This document shows, one piece after another, positions 1-7,526 of a stretch of DNA of 29,631 nucleotides. Both the position numbers and the translations under genes were made by a program. Every line of letters starts with the position of its first letter. Position 1 is the stretch's first letter. The notes under the pieces are model-generated. The model had not been told where the DNA came from. It worked only from the letters and a program-made list of their open reading frames with translations, and ran no database searches. This DNA is from a virus: IMG/VR virus record IMGVR_UViG_3300009605_000088, positions 1 through 29,631 of that record; one strand, given 5' to 3'.

Positions 1-1
1 A

Positions 2-808
2 ATAACAGGCAGCACTTTGATGGGGGGTACCTACGCCGGCGGTTTGAGTTTATCAGGCTCCAGGGTTATGGTCACAGGTAGCCTCCTTCCGGTAAGTGTA
101 TCTGCGTCTCTCAATGTTTCGGCCTCTTCCTTTTATGGCGCCCACTTATTTCTAGGGAGAGACGGCGGAAGTTATCCTGAAGTTAAAAGCCCCGATTCAG
201 CTCTTTATTTGAACGGCGACGGCGGCATCATCTTACGCGACGACACCGTCGCTTACGCTCAGTTCAAGAGCGGCAGTACCGATGGCGTACAAACATTCGA
301 AATATGGAGCGACATGGTCTCGAAGCCCATATCCTTTAATGCCACCTATTTCGGAGGGATCCAACATACACAACTTTTCCTAGATATGACCAATAGAATT
401 TCAACATTCTCGGGCTCTGTGAGGATTCACGATGATAACTCTTCGATGGCAGGACTCACAGTTACAGGGAGCACCCGGCTCAGTGGTTCTTTTGCGGGCG
501 GCTATCGTCGTATTACAACCGACTATGAAGTTAAAGACCATCTAGTATACAACTATATTATTGGCGTGTCGGGAGCGCTAAACAGTCAGATAAATATTAT
601 TCTCCCAAGTGCATCGGCGACAGATCCAGGTCACATACTAATCATTAAAGATGAATTTGCCCCGACGCGCACTGAACAATATGCGATCACGGCCAGCGTA
701 TCGTCCAGTACAGATTTGGTAGACGGCGAAAGCGCATATTATATTTATGGCACCATGGGAGCGATTACACTTTATTCAGACGGCATAGATAAATGGTTTG
801 TAGTGTAG
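2..808 (+). CDS. Tail-fibre-like protein, 5' end cut by window edge
   Basis: Probable receptor-binding or fibre subunit of the virion. The frame is open to the left edge; a TTG at 17 could start it, but the codons before it (ITGST) continue the same Gly/Ser/Thr-rich repeat style, so I treat the gene as truncated. The body is beta-rich with recurrent TGS/SGS turns. The last ~90 residues form a module seen again in the next three genes: a strand with ILPSASATDPG, then HILIIKDE, a Thr/Ser-rich strand, and an ending in an aromatic WFVV. In fibres such a C-terminal module is usually the trimer-forming or tip domain; that role is inferred here. It lies 24 bp ahead of the next fibre gene. Exact target unknown. 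Confidence 0.7.
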   Translation: MTGSTLMGGTYAGGLSLSGSRVMVTGSLLPVSVSASLNVSASSFYGAHLFLGRDGGSYPEVKSPDSALYLNGDGGIILRDDTVAYAQFKSGSTDGVQTFEIWSDMVSKPISFNATYFGGIQHTQLFLDMTNRISTFSGSVRIHDDNSSMAGLTVTGSTRLSGSFAGGYRRITTDYEVKDHLVYNYIIGVSGALNSQINIILPSASATDPGHILIIKDEFAPTRTEQYAITASVSSSTDLVDGESAYYIYGTMGAITLYSDGIDKWFVV

Positions 809-832
809 GCGATTTGAGGACATGGAAATCAG

Positions 833-1615
833 ATGGCATATAACGTTTTATCAGGAACAGTTGGCGCGCCTTCGAATACGGGTAGCCTTATCTATGGCAC
901 CTTTGTTGGCGATGGCTCTTCATTAATAAGCACCCCGGGCCCGAATGCAGTAGTTGCAGATTCGGCCGCCGACAATAGAGTAATAACTTTTACTTCCACG
1001 GACGGGAGCACCGTTCAGGGCGAAGAAAATTTAACATTTGATGGTACTGTACTTACAGTAACGGGACAACTAACCGCTAGTGTTGGTATTACAGGCTCGT
1101 CGATTAAAGTAGACGGGGTAGTCTCCGGCGGAGTATTCCTGGGCGATGGTTCGGGTTTAACGGGTGTTCAGACAGGGGGCTCTAGCGGCGGTATATTTAC
1201 AGAGATTAATGGCTCTACTGCTTATACCACCAGCAGTGTTAAGATCGGCGCTTCTGGCACGCCAGCCGCAAATTTACATGTCAGCGGAAACTACTCTACG
1301 CCGGCGGCTTATTTAAGCGGTGGCGTTAGATTTCGTCGGCGCGCAGTTAGCGGAGCCTATACTGCATCAGCAGGCGATTATTTTTTAGGAGTGGACACTT
1401 CAGCAGCAGTATCAATATCCTTAGATGCCACCTCTTTCGCTGATGGACAAGTGCTGGTTATAAAAGACGAAGCAGGAAGCGCCAGTACAAATGTTATAAC
1501 GCTTACTGCTGCTGTGGCTCAAACCATTGATGTAGATTATCGTTCGGTAGTTATTGAGTCTCCCTTCGGCGCGGTAAATCTTTATACGGATAGTACCAAC
1601 TGGTTTATTTTCTAG
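833..1615 (+). CDS. Tail-fibre-like protein with shared C-terminal module
   Basis: Likely virion fibre or fibre-associated protein, 260 residues. It starts MAYNVLSG, close to the MAYKFQ(T/S)GATIL start of the two genes that follow. It has two GDGS(S/G)L motifs (FVGDGSSL and FLGDGSGLTGV), which are common in phage fibres. The C-terminal ~70 residues repeat the module of the preceding gene: VLVIKDEAGSAS, then NVITLTAA, TIDVDYRS and a final NWFIF. The start at 833 is preceded by GAGGA at 816-820, slightly far. The family assignment rests on repeat style and neighbours, not on a recognised named fibre. A 146-bp gap follows. Confidence 0.7.
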   Translation: MAYNVLSGTVGAPSNTGSLIYGTFVGDGSSLISTPGPNAVVADSAADNRVITFTSTDGSTVQGEENLTFDGTVLTVTGQLTASVGITGSSIKVDGVVSGGVFLGDGSGLTGVQTGGSSGGIFTEINGSTAYTTSSVKIGASGTPAANLHVSGNYSTPAAYLSGGVRFRRRAVSGAYTASAGDYFLGVDTSAAVSISLDATSFADGQVLVIKDEAGSASTNVITLTAAVAQTIDVDYRSVVIESPFGAVNLYTDSTNWFIF

Positions 1616-1623
1616 TATTAATA

Positions 1624-1633
1624 GCTATTTAAA
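1624..1633 (+). promoter_or_regulatory. Recurrent CTATTTA motif (candidate late promoter element), weaker copy
   Basis: GCTATTTAAA lies in the 146-bp gap between two fibre genes, 129 bp before the next start. It shares CTATTTA with the copies at 4517, 7485 and 15974. Its long distance from the gene makes it one of the weaker members. A regulatory role is inference from recurrence alone. Confidence 0.2.
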
Positions 1634-1693
1634 AATTTAATGGTGTTTTAATCAGAATAAAAGCGGCTTTTTCTTCGTTGAGAAGCTATATGT

Positions 1694-1709
1694 TATGAGG
1701 AAACTCATA
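1694..1709 (+). other. RNA hairpin with GAAA tetraloop in fibre-gene leader
   Basis: A perfect 6-bp stem TATGAG/CTCATA closes a GAAA loop inside the 146-bp untranslated stretch 1616-1761. No U-run follows, so it is not a standard terminator; it would sit in the 5' leader of the fibre gene at 1762. The rest of the gap is AT-rich, with only a weak AAAAG-CGG-CTTTT inverted repeat near 1660-1675 and no convincing ORF. Confidence 0.35.
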
Positions 1710-1761
1710 TAACTAAACAGCCTAATGCATTGCATTTATATATTTGTGGAGGGTATAACTA

Positions 1762-2832
1762 ATGGCTTATAAATTTCAAACAGGCGCCACAATACTTTCA
1801 GGAAGTATTACTGGCTCGCAAACAATTACGGCCGACAATGGCTTTATCGGTGATGGATCTGCATTGCAGGGAGTTACCGGATCCGGCGGAATCACAGGCG
1901 GTATTTTCAGCGGTTCTATCCGAGTAGCCAGACTAGAGGTCGACAGCACTGCTGACTATATTGATGTGTCGACCGATCTACAGATTGTTGCTGCAGCCGA
2001 TGTTGCAATCAACGCTGGCGGCGGCAATGTTAAGCCTTCTGCAAATGATGGCTCTGCACTTGGAGTTAGTGGAACCGGCTGGTCCGATCTGTTCTTGGCC
2101 GACGGAGCTGTGATCAATGTTAATGCCGGCAACTCTACCCTTACAGGTGGTAGTGCCCTCTGGCAGTCAAATGTAGCCCTCCAGGCCACTAGACTAAGAA
2201 TTGATTCAGCTAGTGATTATATTGATGTTGATACCGATCTCATCGCCAAGGCGGCCGCCGATATCGTTCTTTCTGCATCCGGTGGTAATGTTAAACCAGG
2301 AGCAAACGACGAGTCTGCCCTTGGTGTGTCTGCTACCGCTTGGTCTGACTTGTTCTTGGCTTCCGGGGGGGTGATCAACTGGGATGAGGGGGATGTTACT
2401 CTAACTCATGCTTCAAACGCGCTTACCATCGCGGGCGGCTCCCTTAGTGTTAATGGCGGTGTTACTCTTGGAGGCAGTGGCGCCGATACTGTATCCGTGG
2501 AGGGTATCATGAGCTTTGATAATGGCTACTACGGCAACGTTAAAGTGACCGGCTCTACTACCGGTATTGTGTCGGCTGGAGACTTTATGATTCTTTGCAG
2601 CGGGTCGGCTGCCATGAATTTAAGATTGCCAGTGATTAGCTCTATGGGGTACAATGGTACGATACTGCACATTAAACGAGCTCGCGGCGAGGGCACGTTG
2701 GGGATGCAACATAATGTGACGATTAGCGGCTCTGGTAATAATACCATCGACGGTGATTCTTCCATTATTCTTGAATCCGATAACGCTTCGGTAACACTTA
2801 TAGGTAGCGGCAGCGTATGGAACGTCTATTAA
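1762..2832 (+). CDS. Tail-fibre-like protein with internal 87-residue repeat
   Basis: Probable fibre subunit, 356 residues. The start is well set by GGAGGG at 1748-1753. Residues 1-19 (MAYKFQTGATILSGSITGS) are nearly the same as the start of the next gene, which suggests a common attachment point. Two copies of a repeat run from about residue 57 to 123 and 144 to 210; each has R-L-x-(V/I)-D-S, D-Y-I-D-V, GGNVKP, SALGVS, W-S-D-L-F-L and V-I-N. A beta-rich linker follows. The C-terminal ~85 residues resemble the module of the two upstream genes (LHIKRA, NVTISGSG, TIDGDSS, ending in VWNVY). A rho-independent terminator lies 37 bp beyond the stop. Ligand unknown. Confidence 0.72.
   Translation: MAYKFQTGATILSGSITGSQTITADNGFIGDGSALQGVTGSGGITGGIFSGSIRVARLEVDSTADYIDVSTDLQIVAAADVAINAGGGNVKPSANDGSALGVSGTGWSDLFLADGAVINVNAGNSTLTGGSALWQSNVALQATRLRIDSASDYIDVDTDLIAKAAADIVLSASGGNVKPGANDESALGVSATAWSDLFLASGGVINWDEGDVTLTHASNALTIAGGSLSVNGGVTLGGSGADTVSVEGIMSFDNGYYGNVKVTGSTTGIVSAGDFMILCSGSAAMNLRLPVISSMGYNGTILHIKRARGEGTLGMQHNVTISGSGNNTIDGDSSIILESDNASVTLIGSGSVWNVY
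1930..2391 (+). repeat. Tandem coding repeat, two units, 261-bp period
   Basis: Unit 1 is 1930-2130 and unit 2 is 2191-2391, both within the fibre gene at 1762. The protein copies share D-Y-I-D-V, G-G-N-V-K-P, S-A-L-G-V-S and W-S-D-L-F-L. The nucleotides have drifted more than the protein, so this is an old duplication under selection rather than a fresh one. Confidence 0.75.
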
Positions 2833-2868
2833 GATAAGAATAGCTTTCTTTAAAGATAATAGCTTTAA

Positions 2869-2899
2869 GGGCGGGTATCACAAGATACCCGCCCTTTTT
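2869..2899 (+). terminator. Rho-independent terminator after fibre gene
   Basis: An 11-bp perfect stem, GGGCGGGTATC (2869-2879) with GATACCCGCCC (2884-2894), closes an ACAA loop and is followed by TTTTT (2895-2899). It sits between the fibre genes at 1762 and 2926 and should separate their transcripts. Confidence 0.93.
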
Positions 2900-2925
2900 C
2901 TATTTGAGATTCTACTTATAAAAGA

Positions 2926-2982
2926 ATGGCTTATAAATTCCAATCAGGTGCTACAATACTAACAGGTAGTATTACCGGCTCC
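2926..2982 (+). repeat. Copy of the 5' end of the fibre gene at 1762
   Basis: The first ~57 bp match 1762-1818 with only about eight differences, mostly at third codon positions. They encode the shared N-terminal module. This points to duplication of fibre genes with a conserved anchor and diverged bodies, and gives a place where the two genes could recombine. Confidence 0.8.
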
Positions 2983-3777
2983 TCAACTCTTACTGCGGGC
3001 GACATCTATAACAGAGGAGACGCCCAGGGTAATACATATCTAGACTGGGACGAAGACTACCTGGGGGTGGTGACCGCGGGAAATAATGTTTTAGTTGTGA
3101 GCGGGTCTACGGTAGGTATTGGTACAGCAAGTCCCGATTATACTCTTGATGTAGCTGGCGCTGTGGGCATCGACAGCTACATCTATCACAATGGAGATGC
3201 CGACACTTACCTAAAGTTCACGGGCAATGAAGTTAATATAGTTGCTGGTGCAAAGTCAATGATCACGCTTGATTATAATAATAACAGCAGCGACAAGATT
3301 ATATTAAATAATACTAACGCGGACATTGATGTCCAGATAATGGCAGACAATGGTGAAGCAGTTTTACATGCTGATGCAGGTACAAATAGGGTCGGCATCG
3401 GTCAGACGTCGCCCACCTCCACTTTTGAAATTAGCGGATCGCAGGCCGGAAACTATGCCCAGTCCACCGGAAACCTCACATTTAATGAAACTCATTATAT
3501 AGTAGACTATACGGGCAATGGAGATGCCACGTTCACCCTCCCAGACGTCAGTGGAATTACGGGAAGGGTATATCATATTTTATGTCACAATCAGTCGGGG
3601 GAGGACGTTAACCTTACTGTTACCGGATCTGGCGGAGAATTCCAGTCCCCCAGTTTTGAGTCGGGTGATCAAACCTCAATCCGCCTCGGCGGTAATACTC
3701 CACAGAGCATCACAGTGGTGAGCACTGGCGGTAATTGGTTTGTTCTTAATGATAACAGGTCCCAGCAGGAAGGCTAA
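2926..3777 (+). CDS. Tail-fibre-like protein
   Basis: Probable fibre subunit, 283 residues. The N-terminus MAYKFQSGATILTGSITGS matches the previous gene at all but two of 19 residues. The middle contains VGIGTASPDYTLDVAG and VGIGQTSPTSTFEISG, a phage fibre and tailspike repeat of the V-G-I-G-x-x-S-P-x-x-x-x-x-(V/I)-S-G type. The C-terminal ~85 residues carry the shared module again (TFTLPDVSG, YHILCHNQSG, VNLTVTGSG, ending NWFVLNDN plus a short tail). The start has little ribosome-site complementarity (AAAAGA only), unlike its neighbours. It directly follows the terminator at 2869-2899, so it needs its own promoter or read-through. Confidence 0.72.
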   Translation: MAYKFQSGATILTGSITGSSTLTAGDIYNRGDAQGNTYLDWDEDYLGVVTAGNNVLVVSGSTVGIGTASPDYTLDVAGAVGIDSYIYHNGDADTYLKFTGNEVNIVAGAKSMITLDYNNNSSDKIILNNTNADIDVQIMADNGEAVLHADAGTNRVGIGQTSPTSTFEISGSQAGNYAQSTGNLTFNETHYIVDYTGNGDATFTLPDVSGITGRVYHILCHNQSGEDVNLTVTGSGGEFQSPSFESGDQTSIRLGGNTPQSITVVSTGGNWFVLNDNRSQQEG

Positions 3778-3795
3778 ACAGCTTAGGAGTTCAAA

Positions 3796-4491
3796 ATGGC
3801 AATAAATGGCGCATATGTCTGCGATATAAAATCAGATCAAACGATCAAGGGCAAGAAAACATTTATTAAAGAAGTGGTAGCCCCTGCGTTTGTTTTAGAA
3901 GAAGGAACGAAAATAACAAAAACAAAAGATGGAGCTGTCAGTGTTAATGGCCCCCTGCGAGCCCACAAGTTTGAAGGAGACGCATCAGGCTTAAAAAACT
4001 TTTCTGTTAAAAATATGAATACTGACGAGATCCAGGCATCTATCGCCATAAATGGATTAGATTATCTTTTGGTACAAAAGATTTTAGATGGAGAAGGGGA
4101 ACTAAAGAAAATAAAAATCAATGATTTGTTAACCTTGATACCTTCTAAGAATGGCAGCCTCTTCAACTTTATTAACAACGGGACGAATAAGGGAGAAGGC
4201 GCCGAAGTATTTAAAAGACGGCATTCTTCCGGGCGTTCTCAAACTTTATATTTTAGAACATTAGCTGCCGGCCCAAACATAGAATTGGTTCAAAACGAAA
4301 ACGAAATCGACATAAATTTGAAGGACAATATTGTTGTATCAGGGATCAGTGCCGTTGAAAGTTTGACAGTCCCGTGTAAAAATATCGACAAAGTTAAAAA
4401 CCCTATTGATGGGATGATTATATATGATGAGAGAAATAAGCGGTTTTGTGGCCGCGCCGGCGGCAAGTGGGTACCCCTTCACAGCCTATAA
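3796..4491 (+). CDS. Probable fibre or fibre-associated structural protein
   Basis: 231 residues, the last gene of the fibre cluster. The start is supported by AGGAG at 3784-3788. It contains KFEGDASGLKNFSV, a variant of the G-D-G-S-G-L-x-x-(V/I) fibre motif, which also occurs in the gene at 833. It is more Lys/Asn/Ile-rich than its neighbours and lacks the shared IKDE-type C-terminal module, ending instead in CGRAGGKWVPLHSL. It could be a shorter fibre, a connector or a fibre chaperone. I do not recognise a named family; the structural role is inferred from the motif and position. Confidence 0.5.
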   Translation: MAINGAYVCDIKSDQTIKGKKTFIKEVVAPAFVLEEGTKITKTKDGAVSVNGPLRAHKFEGDASGLKNFSVKNMNTDEIQASIAINGLDYLLVQKILDGEGELKKIKINDLLTLIPSKNGSLFNFINNGTNKGEGAEVFKRRHSSGRSQTLYFRTLAAGPNIELVQNENEIDINLKDNIVVSGISAVESLTVPCKNIDKVKNPIDGMIIYDERNKRFCGRAGGKWVPLHSL

Positions 4492-4516
4492 AAAACTGCT
4501 TTTATCGATACTTATC

Positions 4517-4526
4517 ACTATTTATT
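4517..4526 (+). promoter_or_regulatory. Recurrent ACTATTTATT motif (candidate late promoter element)
   Basis: ACTATTTATT lies 41 bp before the ATG of the scaffold gene, in a short gap between the fibre and head genes. The identical 10-mer occurs at 15974-15983. Close versions are at 7485, 10266 and 14826. Placement ahead of a new functional group suggests promoter function; this is inferred. Confidence 0.35.
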
Positions 4527-4557
4527 TGTGAACACGTGTGAGATCAGGAGTAAATTT

Positions 4558-5589
4558 ATGTCTTCATTGTTAGAACAGGCCATTGTAGACGCTTCGGCGC
4601 TCAAGGAAGCAGCGCTTAAGAATGCCGAAAGCGCAGTGCTAGAGAAATATTCTGGAGAGGTAAAAAGTGCCCTGGATACTTTATTAGAACAGGATATGGG
4701 TATGCCCATGCCGATGCCAGCAGCAGCCCCGGTAGGTGTTGCGCCCGATACTTCTTTTATTGACGATGTACCCCTAGCTCATGAAGATTCGAGCCTGGGT
4801 GGTCCTGAAGATGAAGAAGTAATTGAAATCGATTTTGATGATTTGAGGGCGCGCCTTCATGCCGAAGAGGAAGAGGGAATTGAACCCCTCCCTTCTGAGA
4901 TGATGGGCTCAGAGGAGACAGCTGAAGAAATATTCGGCGCTGAGGAGGTTCCTGCTGGAGCAGAGCCACTCCCCGAAGTAGAACCTTTGGCAGAAGATAT
5001 TGAAATTTCTGATGAACTTTTAGATGCCATCGCAGAAGAGCTCACTGTCGACGTGTCGGCCCAGTTAGGTGGCTGGGCCCCCGTAGCGAGCGGGCTCACA
5101 ACCCCACATGTTAAAGAAATGGAAGCTGAAGAGGCTGCTGTTGCAGCGCAATCAGAAGAAGCTACCGAAGAAGAAGAAAAATATGTGGAACTTTATGAAT
5201 CACAACTAACTAACCTCCAAAGAGAGGTTGGTGGTTTGAGATCTTTGCTTGGAGAAGCAAAAGATCAATTAAATATTTTGATATTAGAAAACGCCAAACT
5301 TCTATATCAAAACAAGGCTTTGAATAGCGCCTCCTTGAATGAGCGACAAAAAGAAAAGATTGTCGAAGCTGTTCGTAACGCCAGTTCAGTAGAAGAGACG
5401 AAGATGTTGTTTGAAACGCTTCAAAGCGCAGTGGGCGGTCATAGGACTCGCCGTATAGAATCACTTCGCGAAGCTGTTAGTCGACCAACCACTTCGATGC
5501 TTCTAAGTTCAAACAGAAGCAGAGACGCTTCTACTACTGTTGATCCAAATATGGATCGAATGTTACGTTTGGCAGGTTTAAAACAATAA
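4558..5589 (+). CDS. Prohead core scaffold protein (gp22-like)
   Basis: Internal scaffold around which the capsid shell assembles; in T4-type phages it is degraded during head maturation. I chose ATG 4558 (343 residues) over an upstream GTG at 4528 because AGGAG sits at 4546-4550. The protein is strongly acidic, with a Met/Pro-rich linker and long Glu runs in the first half. A heptad-like helix follows around residues 205-265. The conserved-looking end contains EKIVEAVRNASSVEETK, SLREAVSR and RMLRLAGL, as in prohead core proteins of T4-like marine phages. It lies 25 bp ahead of the major capsid gene, as T4 22 precedes 23. The portal and protease genes, which T4 keeps nearby, are not in this window. 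Confidence 0.8.
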   Translation: MSSLLEQAIVDASALKEAALKNAESAVLEKYSGEVKSALDTLLEQDMGMPMPMPAAAPVGVAPDTSFIDDVPLAHEDSSLGGPEDEEVIEIDFDDLRARLHAEEEEGIEPLPSEMMGSEETAEEIFGAEEVPAGAEPLPEVEPLAEDIEISDELLDAIAEELTVDVSAQLGGWAPVASGLTTPHVKEMEAEEAAVAAQSEEATEEEEKYVELYESQLTNLQREVGGLRSLLGEAKDQLNILILENAKLLYQNKALNSASLNERQKEKIVEAVRNASSVEETKMLFETLQSAVGGHRTRRIESLREAVSRPTTSMLLSSNRSRDASTTVDPNMDRMLRLAGLKQ

Positions 5590-5614
5590 AACATATTAGG
5601 AGGTTATATAAAAA

Positions 5615-7423
5615 ATGTCTATTGTACAAAAGTTAACCGAAGGTATTATTAATCGTGACCTAGCTAAGGATGGTGCGGCTCTTGTCTCCAAGTGGGAAAA
5701 GACGGGCCTCCTTGAGGGTCTCGAAGGTGATAGTCTTCGAAACGGAATGGCCAGCTTGCTTGAAAACCAAGCCAAAGAGCTACTCCGTGAGTCTTCCACC
5801 ATGAGTGGTGGAGACGTTGAGGGTTTCGCAGCTGTTGCGTTTCCCCTGGTTCGTCGTGTATTCGGCAACCTAATTGCTAATGATCTAGTTAGCGTCCAGC
5901 CGATGAGTCTGCCTAGCGGCCTCATCTTCTTCCTTGACTTTACGGTCTCGCAGGAGATTGGTGACGGCGCAGGCCTCAATAATGGTCGACTAGGCTATCC
6001 TACTGCATCTTCTCTCTTCGGAGGCAATGTAGTTGGTAGCGAACTCACCGGTGGTGTTGATCTATCGGGCGTGTGGGCCGAACGTGGTCCTTACGGGATG
6101 AACAACGGCTATGCGTCGCCGACTGGCTCTACGGATATTACGTTGAAGGCTATTAATTATGCCGCCTCGCAGACCGCCGGTTGTCTTTTCCTGACAGGAA
6201 CTGTTGGTGGTTCGAACGTCGATCTTAACAGGTCGGTCATGTTCGATGCAGATCTGTCCGGCGCTGTTGTCGCTGTTGTCCAGCTTCCGCAGGCTCAGTT
6301 GACGAGCTCCGGCGGAGGTACATTAAATTTTGATGATCTGGTCACAGTCAACTTCAACCTTTACCGGGACACTGCTGTTACCGCTGGTGGTTTTGCCAGA
6401 ACGGCGGGATTCTCGGGCTCCCAGGTGCGTCGACTGACTCACTTCTCGGGCTCTGATCGTAACAACGATATCCTGTTGGTGTTCTCAGCCTCGTCTGGAG
6501 TCAATGCCGAACGCCTAGCGAACTCCCTAACGGGGGCAGACGGCGCCGGAACAGGTCTTGGTTGGAAAGTCACGATGCCGCTTGAAGACAACTTCAACGC
6601 GGGCGGAGCGATTGGTTCAGTTATTGGTGCTACACCTTGGGGCTTGGAAAACAACAAGAACATCCCCGAGATCGACATCAAGGTTGATTCGATTGCCGTT
6701 ACGGCAGTCACCAAGAAGCTCAAGGCCAAGTGGACCCCAGAGTTGGGACAGGATCTTAATGCCTATCACAACCTGGATGCCGAGGTCGAGCTTACTCAGA
6801 TTCTATCTGAGCAGATTGCTCTTGAAATTGATCGTGAGATCCTAGAAGATCTTATCGTGGGTGCAACTGGTGCTATTCGGTACTGGTCACGCGCACCTGG
6901 TCGATTCCTTGATCGCACTAACGGTAAGGAAGTGGGAGCCTCTACGGTTACCCCCGACTTCACCGGTAATGTGAGTGAGTGGTATGAAACCCTTATTGAG
7001 ACTATTAATGACGTCTCAGCCGTAATCCACCGTAAGACTCTACGGGGTGGTGCTAACTTCATCGTCTGCGGACCTGAAGTTGCTAATATCCTTGAGTTCA
7101 CGGCTGGTTTCCGTGCCAACGTTGCTGTTGACAGCGACAAGGGCACTGCTGGCGCCGTCAAGGTTGGTTCTCTGTCTAAGAAGTGGGACGTTTTTGTCGA
7201 TCCTTACTTCTTGCGGAACATCGTCCTGGTCGGTCGTAAGGGAAGCAGCTTCCTAGAGAGCGGATATGTTTACGCTCCCTACGTGCCGCTGCAGACCACG
7301 CCTACCATTTTCGGAGTAGAGGACTTCGTGCCCCGTAAGGGAGTCATGACTCGCTACGCCAAGAAGATGGTGCGCCCAGACATGTATGGCCTGGTGGTCA
7401 TTAGTGATCTGAACATCGGTTAG
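5615..7423 (+). CDS. Major capsid protein (gp23-like)
   Basis: Main shell protein of the head, HK97-type fold by family. 602 residues; T4 gp23 is 521. AGGAGG at 5598-5603 sets the start. The gp23 hallmark lies at residues ~76-97: PLVRRVFGNLIANDLVSVQP. The C-terminal third has GPEVANILE, VFVDPYF, YVYAPYVPL and VMTRYAKK, in the order known from gp23. L-R-E at 57-59 fits the L/I-x-E rule of the T4 prohead protease and is near T4's own cut after residue 65, so an N-terminal propeptide is likely; that is inference. A terminator follows the gene, consistent with separate high-level expression. Confidence 0.95.
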   Translation: MSIVQKLTEGIINRDLAKDGAALVSKWEKTGLLEGLEGDSLRNGMASLLENQAKELLRESSTMSGGDVEGFAAVAFPLVRRVFGNLIANDLVSVQPMSLPSGLIFFLDFTVSQEIGDGAGLNNGRLGYPTASSLFGGNVVGSELTGGVDLSGVWAERGPYGMNNGYASPTGSTDITLKAINYAASQTAGCLFLTGTVGGSNVDLNRSVMFDADLSGAVVAVVQLPQAQLTSSGGGTLNFDDLVTVNFNLYRDTAVTAGGFARTAGFSGSQVRRLTHFSGSDRNNDILLVFSASSGVNAERLANSLTGADGAGTGLGWKVTMPLEDNFNAGGAIGSVIGATPWGLENNKNIPEIDIKVDSIAVTAVTKKLKAKWTPELGQDLNAYHNLDAEVELTQILSEQIALEIDREILEDLIVGATGAIRYWSRAPGRFLDRTNGKEVGASTVTPDFTGNVSEWYETLIETINDVSAVIHRKTLRGGANFIVCGPEVANILEFTAGFRANVAVDSDKGTAGAVKVGSLSKKWDVFVDPYFLRNIVLVGRKGSSFLESGYVYAPYVPLQTTPTIFGVEDFVPRKGVMTRYAKKMVRPDMYGLVVISDLNIG

Positions 7424-7455
7424 TATAAACCGTTCGTTTACGGGTAAATAATATT

Positions 7456-7486
7456 GAAAGCCTCGGCTCCTAGAGCCGGGGCTTTC
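7456..7486 (+). terminator. Rho-independent terminator after major capsid gene
   Basis: A 14-bp stem, GAAAGCCTCGGCTC (7456-7469) with GAGCCGGGGCTTTC (7473-7486), includes one G-T wobble and a CTA loop. The downstream U-tract is short and broken (TATTTAT), so termination may be partial. It lies 33 bp beyond the capsid stop. Confidence 0.85.
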
Positions 7487-7494
7487 TATTTATG
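7485..7494 (+). promoter_or_regulatory. Recurrent TCTATTTATG motif (candidate late promoter element)
   Basis: This copy starts within the 3' base of the capsid terminator and ends 33 bp before the ATG at 7527. It shares CTATTTAT with the copies at 4517 and 15974. A promoter directly after a terminator would restart transcription for the neck genes. The overlap with the terminator's T-rich tail makes a chance match possible. Confidence 0.3.
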
Positions 7495-7526
7495 ATAGTG
7501 GCACTACTTAACATTGAGGGTAAGAC

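Noticed and set aside
1660-1676. Possible terminator AAAAG-CGG-CTTTTT after the second fibre gene
   Set aside because: The stem is only five weak base pairs, so I do not call it as a terminator.
2917-2924. TATAAAAG resembling the T4 late promoter TATAAATA
   Set aside because: It ends one base before the start codon at 2926, so a transcript from it would lack the start; the match is also imperfect.
4528-4557. Upstream GTG start for the scaffold gene
   Set aside because: It has no ribosome site, overlaps the candidate promoter region, and the ATG at 4558 has AGGAG at the right distance.
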